64,000 nucleotides of DNA from Crossiella equi (GCF_017876755.1 NZ_JAGIOO010000001.1:5007786-5071785); one strand, 5' to 3'. Counted from the stretch's first letter, positions 38,349 through 48,024 are shown. Made by a program: numbers and translations. Notes: generated by a model not told the origin, from the letters alone.

Positions 38349-38777
38349 GGCGAATTCCCCAGGAGAGCCGCGGCCGCGTGTTGGTGTGGAGGGTCCGCAC
38401 GCGACCGCGGCGACCTGTCCGCCCAAGGACAGGCCTCCCGGGGTCCGTGCGCACTTGCCCCGGCGCGCACCGACCCCTGGCGACGGGCCGTCGTCAACCG
38501 CTGGGTGGGATCCAACCGTCCCGGCACCGCCCGGACCGGATGGCCCCGTCCCACCCCGCGGATCCACGACGACACCCCGCCGCCCGAACCGTCCGTGCCA
38601 CCCAGCACGACCGGTCCCGCACCGGGGTGCGTTGCCCGTCCCCGTGTGTCTCCGCCCTCCACAGACGAGGAGCGGGCCAAAACGGTTCATCATGTGTCCG
38701 GGGTCACATCGGCGGGGTTCGCTCCCGCATGCTGGACCGGGGAACACCGCTGGTCCGGCACCGTGTTGACTCCAGAC
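38349..38777. other. 429-base gap with one hairpin, no gene
   Basis: A hairpin (GCCGCGGCCGCGTG at 38367-38380 and its near-perfect complement at 38398-38411) follows the second surface gene and probably terminates it. The remaining 360 bases contain only frames of Arg/Pro/Thr-rich translation without motifs, plus presumably the promoter for the thioredoxin-NHL gene. Confidence 0.45.
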
Positions 38778-40634
38778 GTGACCACTGCGAAGCGTCGTGC
38801 CCGGGTGCGGGCTCCCGAGCTCACCGGCCGGGGCTGGCTGAACACCGGCGGTGCCCAGGTCCGGCTCGCCGACCTGCGCGGCAAGATCGTGCTGCTGGAC
38901 TTCTGGACCTTCTGCTGCATCAACTGCCTGCACGTCCTGGACGAGCTGCGGCCGCTGGAGGCCGAGTTCGGCGATGTGCTGGTCACCGTCGGCGTGCACT
39001 CGCCGAAGTTCGCGCACGAGGCCGATCCGGACGCCCTGGCCGCCGCCGTGGAGCGGTACGAGGTGCACCACCCGGTGCTGGACGACCCTGAACTGGCCAC
39101 CTGGCAGAACTACGCCGTGAAGGCGTGGCCGACGCTGGTGCTGGTCGACCCCGAGGGCTACGTGGTGCACGTGGCCGCCGGGGAGGGGCACGCCGAGGCG
39201 CTGCGCCGCGTGCTCACCGAGCTGGTCGCCGAGCACGAGGCCAAGGGCACGCTGCACCGGGGCGACGGGCCGTACGTGCCGCCGGCCGCGCCGGAGACCG
39301 CGTTGCGCTTCCCCGCCAAGGCCGTGGTGACGCCGCAGGGCACCTTGCTGGTCGCCGACTCCGCGCACCACTCGCTGGCCGAGCTCGCCGCCGACGGGGA
39401 GACCCTGTTGCGGCGCATCGGTTCCGGTGCGCGCGGGCGGTCCGACGGGCTGCCCTCGGAAGCCAGTTTCTCCGAGCCCAGCGGGCTTTCCGTGCTGCCG
39501 CCGGGTGTCGCCGAGCAGGTCGGGTACGACGTGGTCGTCGCGGACACCGTCAACCACCTGCTGCGCGGCGTGCGGCTCAGCGACGGCCACGTGTCCACTG
39601 TGGCCGGTACCGGCGAGCAGTGGCGTACCGGCGAAACCGACGGTCCCGCAACGGAGATCGACCTCACCAGCCCCTGGGACGTGGCCTGGTGGGCGCCTGC
39701 GGGCGGGGTGGTCGTGGCGCTCGCGGGGAACCACACGATCGGGTTCTTCGACCCGGTGCGGGCAACCGTGTCGCGGTTCGCCGGGACCACTGTGGAGGGC
39801 CTGCGGGACGGCGCGGCGGAGGAGGCGTTCTTCGCGCAGACCTCCGGTCTCGCGGTGGACGAGACCCGGGAACGCCTGTGGCTGGCCGACTCCGAGACCT
39901 CCGCGTTGCGCTACCTGGCCTACGACAACGGTTCCTTGACCGTGCACACCGCGATCGGTACTGGGCTCTTCGACTTCGGGCACCGCGACGGCGACGCCGG
40001 GCAGGCACTGCTCCAGCACCCGCTGGGCGTGGCGGTGCTGCCCGACGGCAGCGTCGCGGTCGCCGACACCTACAACGGTGCGCTGCGCCGCTACGAGCCG
40101 GAAACCGGCGCGGTGTCCACGATCGCCGCCGACCTGGCCGAACCGTCCGGGGTGGTGGTGCTGGACGGCGAGGTCGTGGTGGTGTCCTCGGCCGCGCACC
40201 GCCTGGAGCGGCCGGTGCCGCCGGGGGTCGCGGCGCAGCTGGTCTCCGGTGCGGCGCAACAGGTCCGGCGCCCGCCGACCGGCATCGCCGCCGGGCCCGT
40301 CGAGCTCGCTGTCGTGTTCGTGCCGCCGCCCGGGCAGAAGCTGGACGAGCGCTACGGACCGTCCACGAGGCTCGAGGTCACCGCCTCGCCGCCGGAGCTG
40401 CTCACCGAGGGTGCCGGGGTGGGCACGGATCTGGTGCGGCGCTTGGTGGTGAACGAGAACGTGCCCTCCGGGGTACTGCACGTGGTGGCACAGGCTGCCA
40501 GTTGCGACGAGGGCGTCGAGCACCCGGCCTGCCGGTTGACCAGGCAGGACTGGGGAGTTCCCGTGCACGTGCGACGGGATGCGTCCGGACGGCTGGCACT
40601 GGTGATGGGCGGAATGGACGAATCGGCGCTGTGA
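38778..40634 (+). CDS. Thioredoxin-like and NHL-repeat fusion protein
   Basis: This roughly 618-residue protein has an N-terminal thioredoxin fold (GGAQVRLADLRGKIVLLDFWTFCCINCLHVLDELRPLE, with the redox pair inside CCINC) and a C-terminal NHL beta-propeller (repeats such as VVTPQGTLLVADSAHHSLAEL, GYDVVVADTVNHLLRGV and LPDGSVAVADTYNGALRRY). The architecture matches the bacterial relatives of NHLRC2. No signal peptide is seen with the GTG start at 38778 (a GTG at 38763 is possible), so it is probably cytosolic. The actual redox partner is unknown. Confidence 0.85.
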   Translation: MTTAKRRARVRAPELTGRGWLNTGGAQVRLADLRGKIVLLDFWTFCCINCLHVLDELRPLEAEFGDVLVTVGVHSPKFAHEADPDALAAAVERYEVHHPVLDDPELATWQNYAVKAWPTLVLVDPEGYVVHVAAGEGHAEALRRVLTELVAEHEAKGTLHRGDGPYVPPAAPETALRFPAKAVVTPQGTLLVADSAHHSLAELAADGETLLRRIGSGARGRSDGLPSEASFSEPSGLSVLPPGVAEQVGYDVVVADTVNHLLRGVRLSDGHVSTVAGTGEQWRTGETDGPATEIDLTSPWDVAWWAPAGGVVVALAGNHTIGFFDPVRATVSRFAGTTVEGLRDGAAEEAFFAQTSGLAVDETRERLWLADSETSALRYLAYDNGSLTVHTAIGTGLFDFGHRDGDAGQALLQHPLGVAVLPDGSVAVADTYNGALRRYEPETGAVSTIAADLAEPSGVVVLDGEVVVVSSAAHRLERPVPPGVAAQLVSGAAQQVRRPPTGIAAGPVELAVVFVPPPGQKLDERYGPSTRLEVTASPPELLTEGAGVGTDLVRRLVVNENVPSGVLHVVAQAASCDEGVEHPACRLTRQDWGVPVHVRRDASGRLALVMGGMDESAL

Positions 40635-40741
40635 TCTGGCGCACGCCGCCGGGTTCGTTGCCTGTTCAACGGCATGGCCGGGTACCCGGGGTTGTCAAGA
40701 CCTCTCCGCGAGGCCTGTGGCGGTGCAAGTAAACTCCGGAG

Positions 40742-41062
40742 GTGCCCGATGCCAAGCTCCAGATCCAGATGCTGCACGACCGCGTGATGGTGCGGATCGC
40801 GCAGGAGGGCGGGGAGCGTCGCAGCAGTGGCGGGATCGTGATCCCGGCCACTGCCCAGGTCGCCAAACGGCTGGCATGGGGCGAGGTTTTCGGGGTGGGA
40901 AACCACGTTCGCACTGTCAAGGTGGGCGACAGGGTGCTCTTCAACCCCGAGGAGCAGTTCGAGGTCGAGGTCCAGGGTCAGGCTTACCTGGTGATGCGTG
41001 AGCGGGACCTGCACGCGGTCGCCAGCGAGCAAACCGAGCACGGCACGGGTTTGTACCTGTGA
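40742..41062 (+). CDS. GroES-fold co-chaperonin-like protein
   Basis: This 106-residue protein has GroES-type sequence: LHDRVMVRIAQEGGERRSSGGIVIPATAQVAKRLAWGEVFGVGNHVRTVKVGDRVLFNPEEQFEVEVQGQAYLVMRERDL aligns with the co-chaperonin beta-barrel, including the mobile-loop GGIVIP. It differs from canonical GroES in its N-terminus and C-terminal tail, and no groEL follows. It may be the actinobacterial accessory GroES-like protein rather than the essential one. The GTG start follows CCGGAG. Confidence 0.8.
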   Translation: MPDAKLQIQMLHDRVMVRIAQEGGERRSSGGIVIPATAQVAKRLAWGEVFGVGNHVRTVKVGDRVLFNPEEQFEVEVQGQAYLVMRERDLHAVASEQTEHGTGLYL

Positions 41063-41133
41063 CCCGTGCCCTCGACGTGTCAGCCGGGTAGCTAGCCAGG
41101 CGCGTGCTCGCGCCCACGTCAGAAGGGGACACG

Positions 41134-44100
41134 GTGCCGGAGGAAGAGCAGCGGCCCGGCCCGCGGTCAGAGCAGACGACTGTGTTGTCGGCCCCGCGAC
41201 CGGGCGATGAGGACCGCGTGGCGGAGCAGCCCGCCAACGGCCTCGACCCGCACACCGACAAGCTCGCCGCGCCGGAGGCGCCCGCACCCCAGCGCCTCGG
41301 CGCCTGGGACCAGGGCCCCAAGTCGCAGCCGGACGACGCCCAGGCGCCCGGCCAGCCCACCCAGGAGCTGGCCGTGCCCGCCGAGGCGCGGACCGAGGCA
41401 CCGGAGCCGGCCGCCGAGCAGCCGGACGTCGAGCCCGCCCCGGCAGCTGAGCAGCCGGACAGCGAGGCCGCGGCCCCACAGGCCGAGGAGCAGCAGGAGA
41501 GCCAGCACCTCGGCGCCCGCTTGGCCGCCGCCACCGCCCAGGTCCGGCTCGACGAGATCCCCGCGGACAGCGGCGCACCCCAGCGCGGGTTGTTCGCGCC
41601 CATCCGCCCAGCCGCCGACCAGCAGACCGAGCGCCCGGTGGAGGCGCCGCGCCCGGCTGAGCAGCCGCCGGCCGCCGACCAGCCGCGTCCGGCCGACGCC
41701 GGTCGCTCCGCTGGGCAGGCGCTTGCCACGGAGCAGGTGCGCCCCGCCGAGCAGGCCCACACTGAACAGAGCCGCCCGGCTGACCAGGCCCGCCCCGTGG
41801 AGCAGGGCAGCCCGACCGACCAGGCTCGTCCCGCCGAGCAGGGCCGTCCCGCCGACCAGGGCCGTCCCGCCGAGCAGGGCCGTGTTGAGCAGGGCCGCCC
41901 GGCCGAGCAGGTGCGTTCCGCCGACCAGGGCCGTCCGGGCGACCAGCCCCGTCCAGCCACCCCGCCGCGGGGCTTCCCGGCGCAGGGCTTCTCGGCGCTG
42001 GGCGCCCCGACCTCGGCCGTCCCGGCCCCGGGCACCCCGAACACGGGTGCGTCGAACACGGGCGCCCCAAACGCTGGTGCTCCGGCGTCGGGCAACCCGG
42101 CCCCGGGCATCCCGGCGCCGAACAACCTGGCCCCGGGTGCCCCGAGCACCCCGGCGCGCGGGTTCCAGGCTCCCCGGCCGCAGGGCCAGGGTGGGCCCGG
42201 CACTCCGCCGCGCGGTGTGCCGATGGGCGAGCAGACCCAGTTCCTCGGCCAGCGGCCGAACCCCCAGGGGCCGAACCCCCAGGGGCCGAACGCGGAGGCC
42301 ACCCAGCACCTGGGCGGGCCCCGGCCGCAGCAGCCCGGTACGCCGCCCCGTGGCTTCCAGCCCGGCACTCCGCCGCGTGGGGTCCCGGCGCCCGGCCGGT
42401 CCATCGACGGGCCCACCGAGACGATCTCCACCCAGGCCCTCCGGCCGGTCGTGCGGCAGCCCGACCCCGAGGTCGACACGGTTCAGATCCCCAAGATCAA
42501 CCCGAATGCCACCTCGTTCCTGCCCGCACCCGCGCGGGCGGCCGACGAGGCGGCGACCACCGTGGTGTCCGCGCTGCCGCCCACGCCGCCCGGCGGTGCG
42601 GACGACGCGTTCGACGACGGCGGGGCCGACGACCGGAAGAACCGGCGCAAGCGGCGCACGATCATCGGGGTCGCGGCCGCGTTCGGTGTGTTCGGCCTGC
42701 TCTACGGCATCGACCTGTTGCTGTCCCAGGGCAACGTGCCCCGTGGGGTCGCGGTGGCCGGGGTGGACGTCGGCGGCCTGGACCGCACGTCCGCCGAGGC
42801 CAAGCTGCGCGGGCAGATCGAGCCGCGCCTGACCAAGCCGGTCACCGTGCGCGCCGGGGACGTCGAGGCCAATGTCAACCCGCAGGAAGCCGGGCTGACC
42901 CTGGACTGGCCCGCCACGCTGGACCAGGCAGGCGCCCAGCCGCTCAACCCGTTCACGCGCCTGAGCTCGTTCTTCGGCACCCGCGAGGTCGGTGTGGTCA
43001 CCCGCGCCGAGGGCCCGAAGCTCACCGCCGCGCTGGAGGGCCTGCGCGGCAAGACCGACCGCGAGCCCGCCGAGGGCACGGTGAAGTTCTCCGCCGGGGC
43101 CAAGCCGCAGCCGCAGGCCGTCGACCCGAAGTCCGGGCAGAAGCTGGACGTCGAGAAGGCCAGCGCGGCCATGGTCGCCGACTGGGCCGACGGCAAGGTC
43201 GTCGAGCTGCCGGTCAACGCCACCCCGGTGAAGTCCACGCCGGAGTCGGTGCGCAAGGCCCTTGAGGAGATCGCCAAGCCTGCCGTGTCCGGCCCGGTCG
43301 TGGTCACCGGTGAGGGCAAGAACGCGAACCTGACCCCCGCCAACCTGGCCGCCGCGCTGAAGTTCGAGGTCGACGAGGGCGGCAACCTGGTGCCCAAGGT
43401 CGACAACGGCAAGGTCGCCGAGGCGGCCAAGCCGCAGCTGGCCTCCACCGAGAAGCCGGGCAAGGACGCCACCTTCTCCTTCGACGGCGGCCACCCGGTG
43501 GTCAAGGAGTCCGTCGACGGCCGAGGCGTGGACTGGGACAAGACCCTCATCGGGCTGCCCGAGGTGCTGCGCCGCATGGACAACCGCACCATCAAGGCCG
43601 AGTACGGCGACCAGCCCGCGAAGCTGACCACCGACCAGGCCAACCAGCTGGGCATCAAGGAGGTCGTGAGCCGCTTCGAGACCAAGGGTTTCGCCGCCGA
43701 CTCCGGCCAGAACATCAAGCGCGCGGCCGAGCAGATCAACGGCGCGGTGGTGAAGCCGGGCGAGACGTTCAGCCTCAACGCCCGCACCGGCCCGCGCACC
43801 GCGGCCACCGGCTACGTCGAGGCGGGCATCCTGGAGAAGGGCCTGCCCGGCCGCGCGGTCGGCGGCGGCGTGTCCCAGATGGCCACCACGATCTACAACG
43901 CCGCCTACCACGCGGGCATGGTCGACGTGGCGCACCAGGAGCACAGCAACTACATCAGCCGCTACCCGATGGGGCGGGAGGCCACGGTCTTCCAGAACCC
44001 CGACGGCAGCAGCGTGATCGACGTGAAGTTCAAGAACGACAGCAAGACCGGCATCTACATCCAGACCACCTGGACGTCGAACTCGATCGCCGTGACGCTG

Positions 44101-44340
44101 TGGGGCACCAAGACCTACGAGGTCAGCGGCGCCACCGGCCCGCAGACGAACAAGACGCAGCCGAACACCCGGCACATCACCGACAAGCCGGACTGCAAGC
44201 CCAGCGGCGGCCTGGAGGGCTTCACCGTCACCGACACCCGCACGATCAAGGAGATCGCCACGGGCAAGGTGAAGCGGGAGACCCGCACCGTGCACTACCG
44301 GGCCCAGGACAAGGTGGTCTGCGGACCGCCCACCCCCTGA
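41134..44340 (+). CDS. Very large VanW-family membrane protein with a disordered N-terminus
   Basis: This roughly 1068-residue protein has a low-complexity cytosolic region of about 500 residues (Pro, Gln, Ala, Glu and Gly-rich, with near-exact repeats of the form PAEQGRPADQGR), one membrane helix (IIGVAAAFGVFGLLYGIDLLL, about 510-531) and an extracellular part. The latter begins with YoaR-like putative peptidoglycan-binding modules (about 540-840) and ends with the VanW domain (about 847-1000), recognised by SGQNIKRAAEQINGAVVKPGETFS and VGGGVSQMATTIYNAAYHAGM. A GTG at 41134 with AAGGGGAC upstream is preferred to GTG 41104. It probably acts at the cell wall; mechanism unknown. Confidence 0.85.
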   Translation: MPEEEQRPGPRSEQTTVLSAPRPGDEDRVAEQPANGLDPHTDKLAAPEAPAPQRLGAWDQGPKSQPDDAQAPGQPTQELAVPAEARTEAPEPAAEQPDVEPAPAAEQPDSEAAAPQAEEQQESQHLGARLAAATAQVRLDEIPADSGAPQRGLFAPIRPAADQQTERPVEAPRPAEQPPAADQPRPADAGRSAGQALATEQVRPAEQAHTEQSRPADQARPVEQGSPTDQARPAEQGRPADQGRPAEQGRVEQGRPAEQVRSADQGRPGDQPRPATPPRGFPAQGFSALGAPTSAVPAPGTPNTGASNTGAPNAGAPASGNPAPGIPAPNNLAPGAPSTPARGFQAPRPQGQGGPGTPPRGVPMGEQTQFLGQRPNPQGPNPQGPNAEATQHLGGPRPQQPGTPPRGFQPGTPPRGVPAPGRSIDGPTETISTQALRPVVRQPDPEVDTVQIPKINPNATSFLPAPARAADEAATTVVSALPPTPPGGADDAFDDGGADDRKNRRKRRTIIGVAAAFGVFGLLYGIDLLLSQGNVPRGVAVAGVDVGGLDRTSAEAKLRGQIEPRLTKPVTVRAGDVEANVNPQEAGLTLDWPATLDQAGAQPLNPFTRLSSFFGTREVGVVTRAEGPKLTAALEGLRGKTDREPAEGTVKFSAGAKPQPQAVDPKSGQKLDVEKASAAMVADWADGKVVELPVNATPVKSTPESVRKALEEIAKPAVSGPVVVTGEGKNANLTPANLAAALKFEVDEGGNLVPKVDNGKVAEAAKPQLASTEKPGKDATFSFDGGHPVVKESVDGRGVDWDKTLIGLPEVLRRMDNRTIKAEYGDQPAKLTTDQANQLGIKEVVSRFETKGFAADSGQNIKRAAEQINGAVVKPGETFSLNARTGPRTAATGYVEAGILEKGLPGRAVGGGVSQMATTIYNAAYHAGMVDVAHQEHSNYISRYPMGREATVFQNPDGSSVIDVKFKNDSKTGIYIQTTWTSNSIAVTLWGTKTYEVSGATGPQTNKTQPNTRHITDKPDCKPSGGLEGFTVTDTRTIKEIATGKVKRETRTVHYRAQDKVVCGPPTP
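41740..41960 (+). repeat. Tandem coding repeats in the VanW gene
   Basis: Degenerate 30-base units alternate GACCAGGGCCGTCCCGCC and GAGCAGGGCCGTCCCGCC, encoding Pro-Ala-(Asp/Glu)-Gln-Gly-Arg blocks. A second array of 15-base units (CCGAACCCCCAGGGG) lies at about 42256-42290. Such arrays change length by slippage, so copy number may vary between strains. Confidence 0.7.
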
Positions 44341-44351
44341 CCCGCACGCTC

Positions 44352-44391
44352 CCGCAGGGGCCGCCGTCCACCCGGACGGCGGCCCCTGCGG
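44352..44391 (+). terminator. Strong hairpin terminator after the VanW gene
   Basis: Perfect 18-bp arms (CCGCAGGGGCCGCCGTCC and its complement) with a 4-base loop begin 11 bases after the stop. No T-run follows, so it may terminate by structure alone, as is common in actinomycetes. Confidence 0.7.
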
Positions 44392-44438
44392 CCGTTCGGG
44401 GCAGTTTCACCGCTGGTCCGGCCGCCCATTCCTAGGGC

Positions 44439-45236
44439 ATGGTCTCCACGCAGCAGGGCAAGCAGTGGGTGGTCACGCTCGGCCGCGTCGGCATGGTCGG
44501 GTTCGGCATCGTGCACCTGGTCGTCGCCTGGCTGGCGGTGCGGGTGGCCATCGGCGGCGGTGGCGGCGAGGCGGACCAGAAGGGTGCGCTGGCAGAGGTG
44601 GCCGCGCAGCCGTTCGGCGTGCTGATGGTGGGTGTGCTGGCCGTCGGACTGGCCTTCTTCGCGATCTGGCAGCTCCTGGTGGCCGTCAACGGCTACGGCT
44701 GGCTGCACGGCCGGGGCCGCCTGACCAAGCGCGTCTCGGCGGCCGCGCACGCCTTCGCGGGCGCGGTGCTGGCCGCGGTGGCGGTGCAGCTGCTCATCGG
44801 CTCGCGGCCCAAGCAGGGTGATGCCACCCAGCAGGAGCTGACCGGCTGGGTGCTGTCGCTGCCGGGCGGGCAGTTCCTGATGGGGCTGGTGGCGCTCGGG
44901 GTGATCGCGGTGGGCAGCGCGGCCGTGGTCAAGGGCCTGCGGAAGTCCTTCACCGACGACCTGGACCTGTCCCGGCTGCCGGAGGGCACGAAGCAGCCGA
45001 CGATCCGGCTCGGGCAGGCGGGCTACATCGCCAAGGGCATCGCCTACGGCGTGGTCGGCGTGCTGATGGGGATCGCGGCGATCGACCACGACCCGAAGCA
45101 GGCGGGCGGCCTGGACGCCGCGCTGCGCACGCTGGCCGAGGCGCCCTACGGACCGTACCTGCTGGTCGCGGTTGGGTTCGGGGTGGCGTGCTTCGGCGTG
45201 TACTGCCTGGCGGAAGCACGCTGCCACCGGAGCTGA
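44439..45236 (+). CDS. DUF1206 family membrane protein
   Basis: This 265-residue protein with six hydrophobic segments is built from three internal repeats of a two-helix unit; each repeat has the R-x-G-(Y/M)-x(3)-G-I pattern (VGMVGFGIVHLVVAWLAV, LTKRVSAAAHAFAGAVLAAV, LGQAGYIAKGIAYGVVGVLMG). Function unknown. The stop codon lies inside a 36-bp near-palindrome that ends the transcript. Confidence 0.83.
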   Translation: MVSTQQGKQWVVTLGRVGMVGFGIVHLVVAWLAVRVAIGGGGGEADQKGALAEVAAQPFGVLMVGVLAVGLAFFAIWQLLVAVNGYGWLHGRGRLTKRVSAAAHAFAGAVLAAVAVQLLIGSRPKQGDATQQELTGWVLSLPGGQFLMGLVALGVIAVGSAAVVKGLRKSFTDDLDLSRLPEGTKQPTIRLGQAGYIAKGIAYGVVGVLMGIAAIDHDPKQAGGLDAALRTLAEAPYGPYLLVAVGFGVACFGVYCLAEARCHRS

Positions 45237-45255
45237 GGTCAGCTCCGGTGGCAGC
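45220..45255. terminator. Bidirectional palindromic terminator
   Basis: Perfect 17-bp arms, GCTGCCACCGGAGCTGA and its complement, with only two bases at the centre, include the DUF1206 stop codon in the left arm. It sits between this gene and the convergent acyl-CoA dehydrogenase gene. Confidence 0.7.
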
Positions 45256-45278
45256 GGGGGTGGTGCGGCCGGACGGGA

Positions 45279-47114
45279 TCAGAACGCGGACTCGTCCAGG
45301 TCCATCAGGCCGTTGTCCGTGGTCTCGACGATCTTGCGGCGCGAGGTCAGCTCGGGCAGCACGGACTTGGCGAAGAAGGACGCCGCGGCCAGCTTGCCCT
45401 CGTAGAAGGAGCGGTCCTTGGCCGAGACCGAGCCGCTGTCCAGCGCGGTGATCGCGATCTCCGCCTGGCGCAGCAGCTGCCAGCCGATCAGCAGGTCGCC
45501 CGCGCTCATCAGCAGCCGGACGGTGTTCTGGCCGACCTTGTAGGTGTTGCGCGGGTCCTCCTGCGCCGAGGTCAGGAAGCCGATCATCGCGCCCAGCATG
45601 CCCTGCACGTCCTCCAGGGCGGTCTTGAGCAGCGCGCGCTCCTCCTTGAGGCGGCCGTTGCCGACCTCGGACTCCAGCGTCTTCTGGATCTCGCCCGCGA
45701 TGAAGGCCAGCGCCTGGCCCTTGTCGCGCACGATCTTGCGGAAGAAGAAGTCCAGCGACTGGATCGCGGTGGTGCCCTCGTACAGGGTGTCGATCTTGGC
45801 GTCGCGGATGTACTGCTCGATCGGGTAGTCCTGCAGGAAGCCGGAACCGCCCAGGGTCTGCAGCGACAGCGCGAGCATCTCGTAGGCGCGCTCGGAGCCG
45901 ACGCCCTTGACGATCGGCAGCAGCAGGTCGTTGACCCGCTCGGCCAGCTCGAGGTTGTCCTTGGCGATGATCGCGTCCTGGAACGAGGCGGTGTAGAGGT
46001 ACACCGCGCGCAGGCCCTCGGTGTAGGCCTTCTGCAGCATGAGGATGCGGCGCACGTCCGGGTGGCGCGTGATGGTCACGCGCGGCGCGGTCTTGTCCAG
46101 CATCTGCGTGAGGTCCGCGGACTGCACGCGGTCCTTGGCGTAGTCGCGGGCGTTGAGGTAGCCGGTGGACAGCGTGGCGATCGCCTTGGTGCCGACCATC
46201 ATCCGGGCGTACTCGATGACCTGGAACATCTGCGCGATGCCGTCGTGCACCTCGCCCATCAGCCAGCCCACGGCGGGCGTGCCGTGCTGGCCGAAGGTGA
46301 GCTCGCAGGTGGTGGAGGCCTTCAGGCCCATCTTGTGCTCGACGTTGGTGACGAAGACGCCGTTGCGCTCGCCCAGCTCACCGGTCTTGGAGTCGAAGTG
46401 GACCTTCGGCACCAGGAACAGGCTCAGGCCCTTGGTGCCCGGCTTGGCCTCGATGCCGGGGCCCTCGGGGCGCGCCAGCACCAGGTGCATGATGTTCTCG
46501 CTGAGGTCGTGCTCGGCGGAGGTGATGAACCGCTTCACGCCGTCGAGGTGCCAGCTGCCGTCCTCCTGCAGCACGGCCTTGGTGCGGCCCGCGCCGACGT
46601 CCGAGCCCGCGTCCGGCTCGGTGAGCACCATGGTGGCGGTCCAGCCCTTGTCCAGCATCAGCTGGGCCCAGTGGCGCTGCTCCTCGGTGCCGTTGCGGTG
46701 CACGATCGTGGAGAAGCTCGGGCCGGTCAGGTACATGAACACGGCCGGGTTGGCGCCCAGCATCAGCTCGGCCGCCGCCCACTGCACGGTGCGGGGCACG
46801 CCGTAGCCGCCCTGCTCCTCGGGCAGGAAGAGCTTGCCCCAGTCGTTGTCCTGGAGCGCGTTGTAGGAGGCCTTCAGCGACTCGGGGATCTTCACCGAGT
46901 GCGTGGCCGGGTCGTAGACCGGCGGGTTGCGGTCCGCGTCCACGAACGACTCGGCCAGCGGGCCGGTCGCCAGCGTGTTCAGTTCGGTGAGCACACCACG
47001 CGCGGTGTCCTCGTCCGCCTGCTCGAACGGCGCCTTGCCCAGGCGGTCCTGGATCTTGAGCACCTCGAACAGGTTGAACTCGAGGTCGCGCAGGTTGCTC
47101 TTGAAGTGGCCCAT
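45279..47114 (-). CDS. Acyl-CoA dehydrogenase, long FadE5-like form
   Basis: This 611-residue flavoprotein oxidises acyl-CoA to enoyl-CoA. It is larger than the usual 380-residue enzyme, having the extra N-terminal and C-terminal regions of the FadE5/AidB-like branch. FAD and substrate blocks visible are [32 protein letters not shown], and [39 protein letters not shown]. The catalytic base is expected in the last block (YEGTTA). In mycobacteria FadE5 is encoded next to FabG4, FadA2 and HtdX; here it is 12 kb away, but its promoter carries related operators. ATG and GGGAGCGACGAG set the start. Confidence 0.87.
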   Translation of the reverse strand: MGHFKSNLRDLEFNLFEVLKIQDRLGKAPFEQADEDTARGVLTELNTLATGPLAESFVDADRNPPVYDPATHSVKIPESLKASYNALQDNDWGKLFLPEEQGGYGVPRTVQWAAAELMLGANPAVFMYLTGPSFSTIVHRNGTEEQRHWAQLMLDKGWTATMVLTEPDAGSDVGAGRTKAVLQEDGSWHLDGVKRFITSAEHDLSENIMHLVLARPEGPGIEAKPGTKGLSLFLVPKVHFDSKTGELGERNGVFVTNVEHKMGLKASTTCELTFGQHGTPAVGWLMGEVHDGIAQMFQVIEYARMMVGTKAIATLSTGYLNARDYAKDRVQSADLTQMLDKTAPRVTITRHPDVRRILMLQKAYTEGLRAVYLYTASFQDAIIAKDNLELAERVNDLLLPIVKGVGSERAYEMLALSLQTLGGSGFLQDYPIEQYIRDAKIDTLYEGTTAIQSLDFFFRKIVRDKGQALAFIAGEIQKTLESEVGNGRLKEERALLKTALEDVQGMLGAMIGFLTSAQEDPRNTYKVGQNTVRLLMSAGDLLIGWQLLRQAEIAITALDSGSVSAKDRSFYEGKLAAASFFAKSVLPELTSRRKIVETTDNGLMDLDESAF

Positions 47115-47163
47115 CTCGTCGCTCCCGTGTCGTGCGGGGTGCTGGCCTTCCGGGCCGGTCCCC

Positions 47164-47199
47164 TACTGGCCGGTAACAACAGGGTATTACCTGTGAGTA
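47164..47199. promoter_or_regulatory. Two operator-like elements upstream of the acyl-CoA dehydrogenase
   Basis: TACTGGCCGGTA (47164-47175) and, on the opposite strand, TACTCACAGGTA (47188-47199) lie 50-85 bases upstream of the start. Both share the TACTnnnnnGTA frame of the two copies in the fabG/thiolase promoter (TACTCGTCAGTA). The resemblance is partial, so common control is inference. Confidence 0.4.
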
Positions 47200-47248
47200 A
47201 CCCGCAGCAAGCGGGATCGGTCACCCTTATGGAGGTAAGGGGTCTCCG

Positions 47249-47890
47249 TCACAGTGCCGCGCGGGTCAGCGTGGCCATCCGGATGCCCATGCCGACCAGC
47301 ACCAGGCCGCTGAGCTGGTCCAGCCGCTCGCGGACCGCGGGGCGGGACAGCACCCGGCGCACGGTGCTCACCGCGAGCACCACGAGCACGTACCACCCGG
47401 CGCTGATGGCCATCTGAACCACGGTGAGCACGGCCGTGCCGGAGAGCACCGAGCCGTCCGGCGGCAGGAACTGGGGCAGCAGCGCGAGGTAGAGGGCGGC
47501 CGCCTTCGGGTTGGACAGGTTGGCCAGCAGCCCGGCCCGGTAGGCCGACCACAGCCCCTTCGGCCGGTCACCCGCGGTGACGAGATCGGCGGCCTCGCGA
47601 CGGTGCCTGCGGGAGCGGATCAACGTGTGGATCCCGAGCCAGCAGAGGTAGGCCGCGCCCGCCACCTTGAGCACCACAAACGCCACCTCGGATGTGCGGA
47701 CCAGCGCGGTCAGGCCGAGGGCGGAGGCCGCGGCCCAGAACACCAGCCCGCTGGTGTTGCCCGCGATGGTGGCCAGCCCGGTGGTGCGCCCGGCGCGCAG
47801 GGCCTGGTTCACGATCACGGCCAGTGACGGCCCGGGGGAGACCACCACCGCGACGCAGGTGAGGACGAACGGCCAGGTCACGAGGTCCAT
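47249..47890 (-). CDS. LysE/RhtB-family amino acid exporter
   Basis: This 213-residue translocator with six hydrophobic segments has the family entry VVSPGPSLAVIVNQALRAGRTTGLATIAGNTSGL and the second-half signature GLWSAYRAGLLANLSNPKAAALYLALLPQF. It probably exports an amino acid or a related zwitterion. The ATG at 47890 has no obvious ribosome site, and a longer frame upstream is Arg/Pro-rich and unlikely. Confidence 0.82.
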   Translation of the reverse strand: MDLVTWPFVLTCVAVVVSPGPSLAVIVNQALRAGRTTGLATIAGNTSGLVFWAAASALGLTALVRTSEVAFVVLKVAGAAYLCWLGIHTLIRSRRHRREAADLVTAGDRPKGLWSAYRAGLLANLSNPKAAALYLALLPQFLPPDGSVLSGTAVLTVVQMAISAGWYVLVVLAVSTVRRVLSRPAVRERLDQLSGLVLVGMGIRMATLTRAAL

Positions 47891-48008
47891 GGGAGGAGTC
47901 TCAACCGCAAGCCGCCGACGGGGCGAGGATCCGGGCGCTTTATCACATTCATGTTCACATACATGACTGTTCGTCACGGATGTGACTCGTTTCATCGTGA
48001 GCCGTTCC

Positions 48009-48024
48009 GTAACCCAAGGGTTAC
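48009..48024. promoter_or_regulatory. 16-bp palindrome upstream of the symporter gene
   Basis: GTAACCCAAGGGTTAC is a perfect 7+2+7 palindrome 66 bases before the ATG at 48090 and close to the likely promoter. It is a good operator candidate; the regulator is unknown. Confidence 0.5.
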
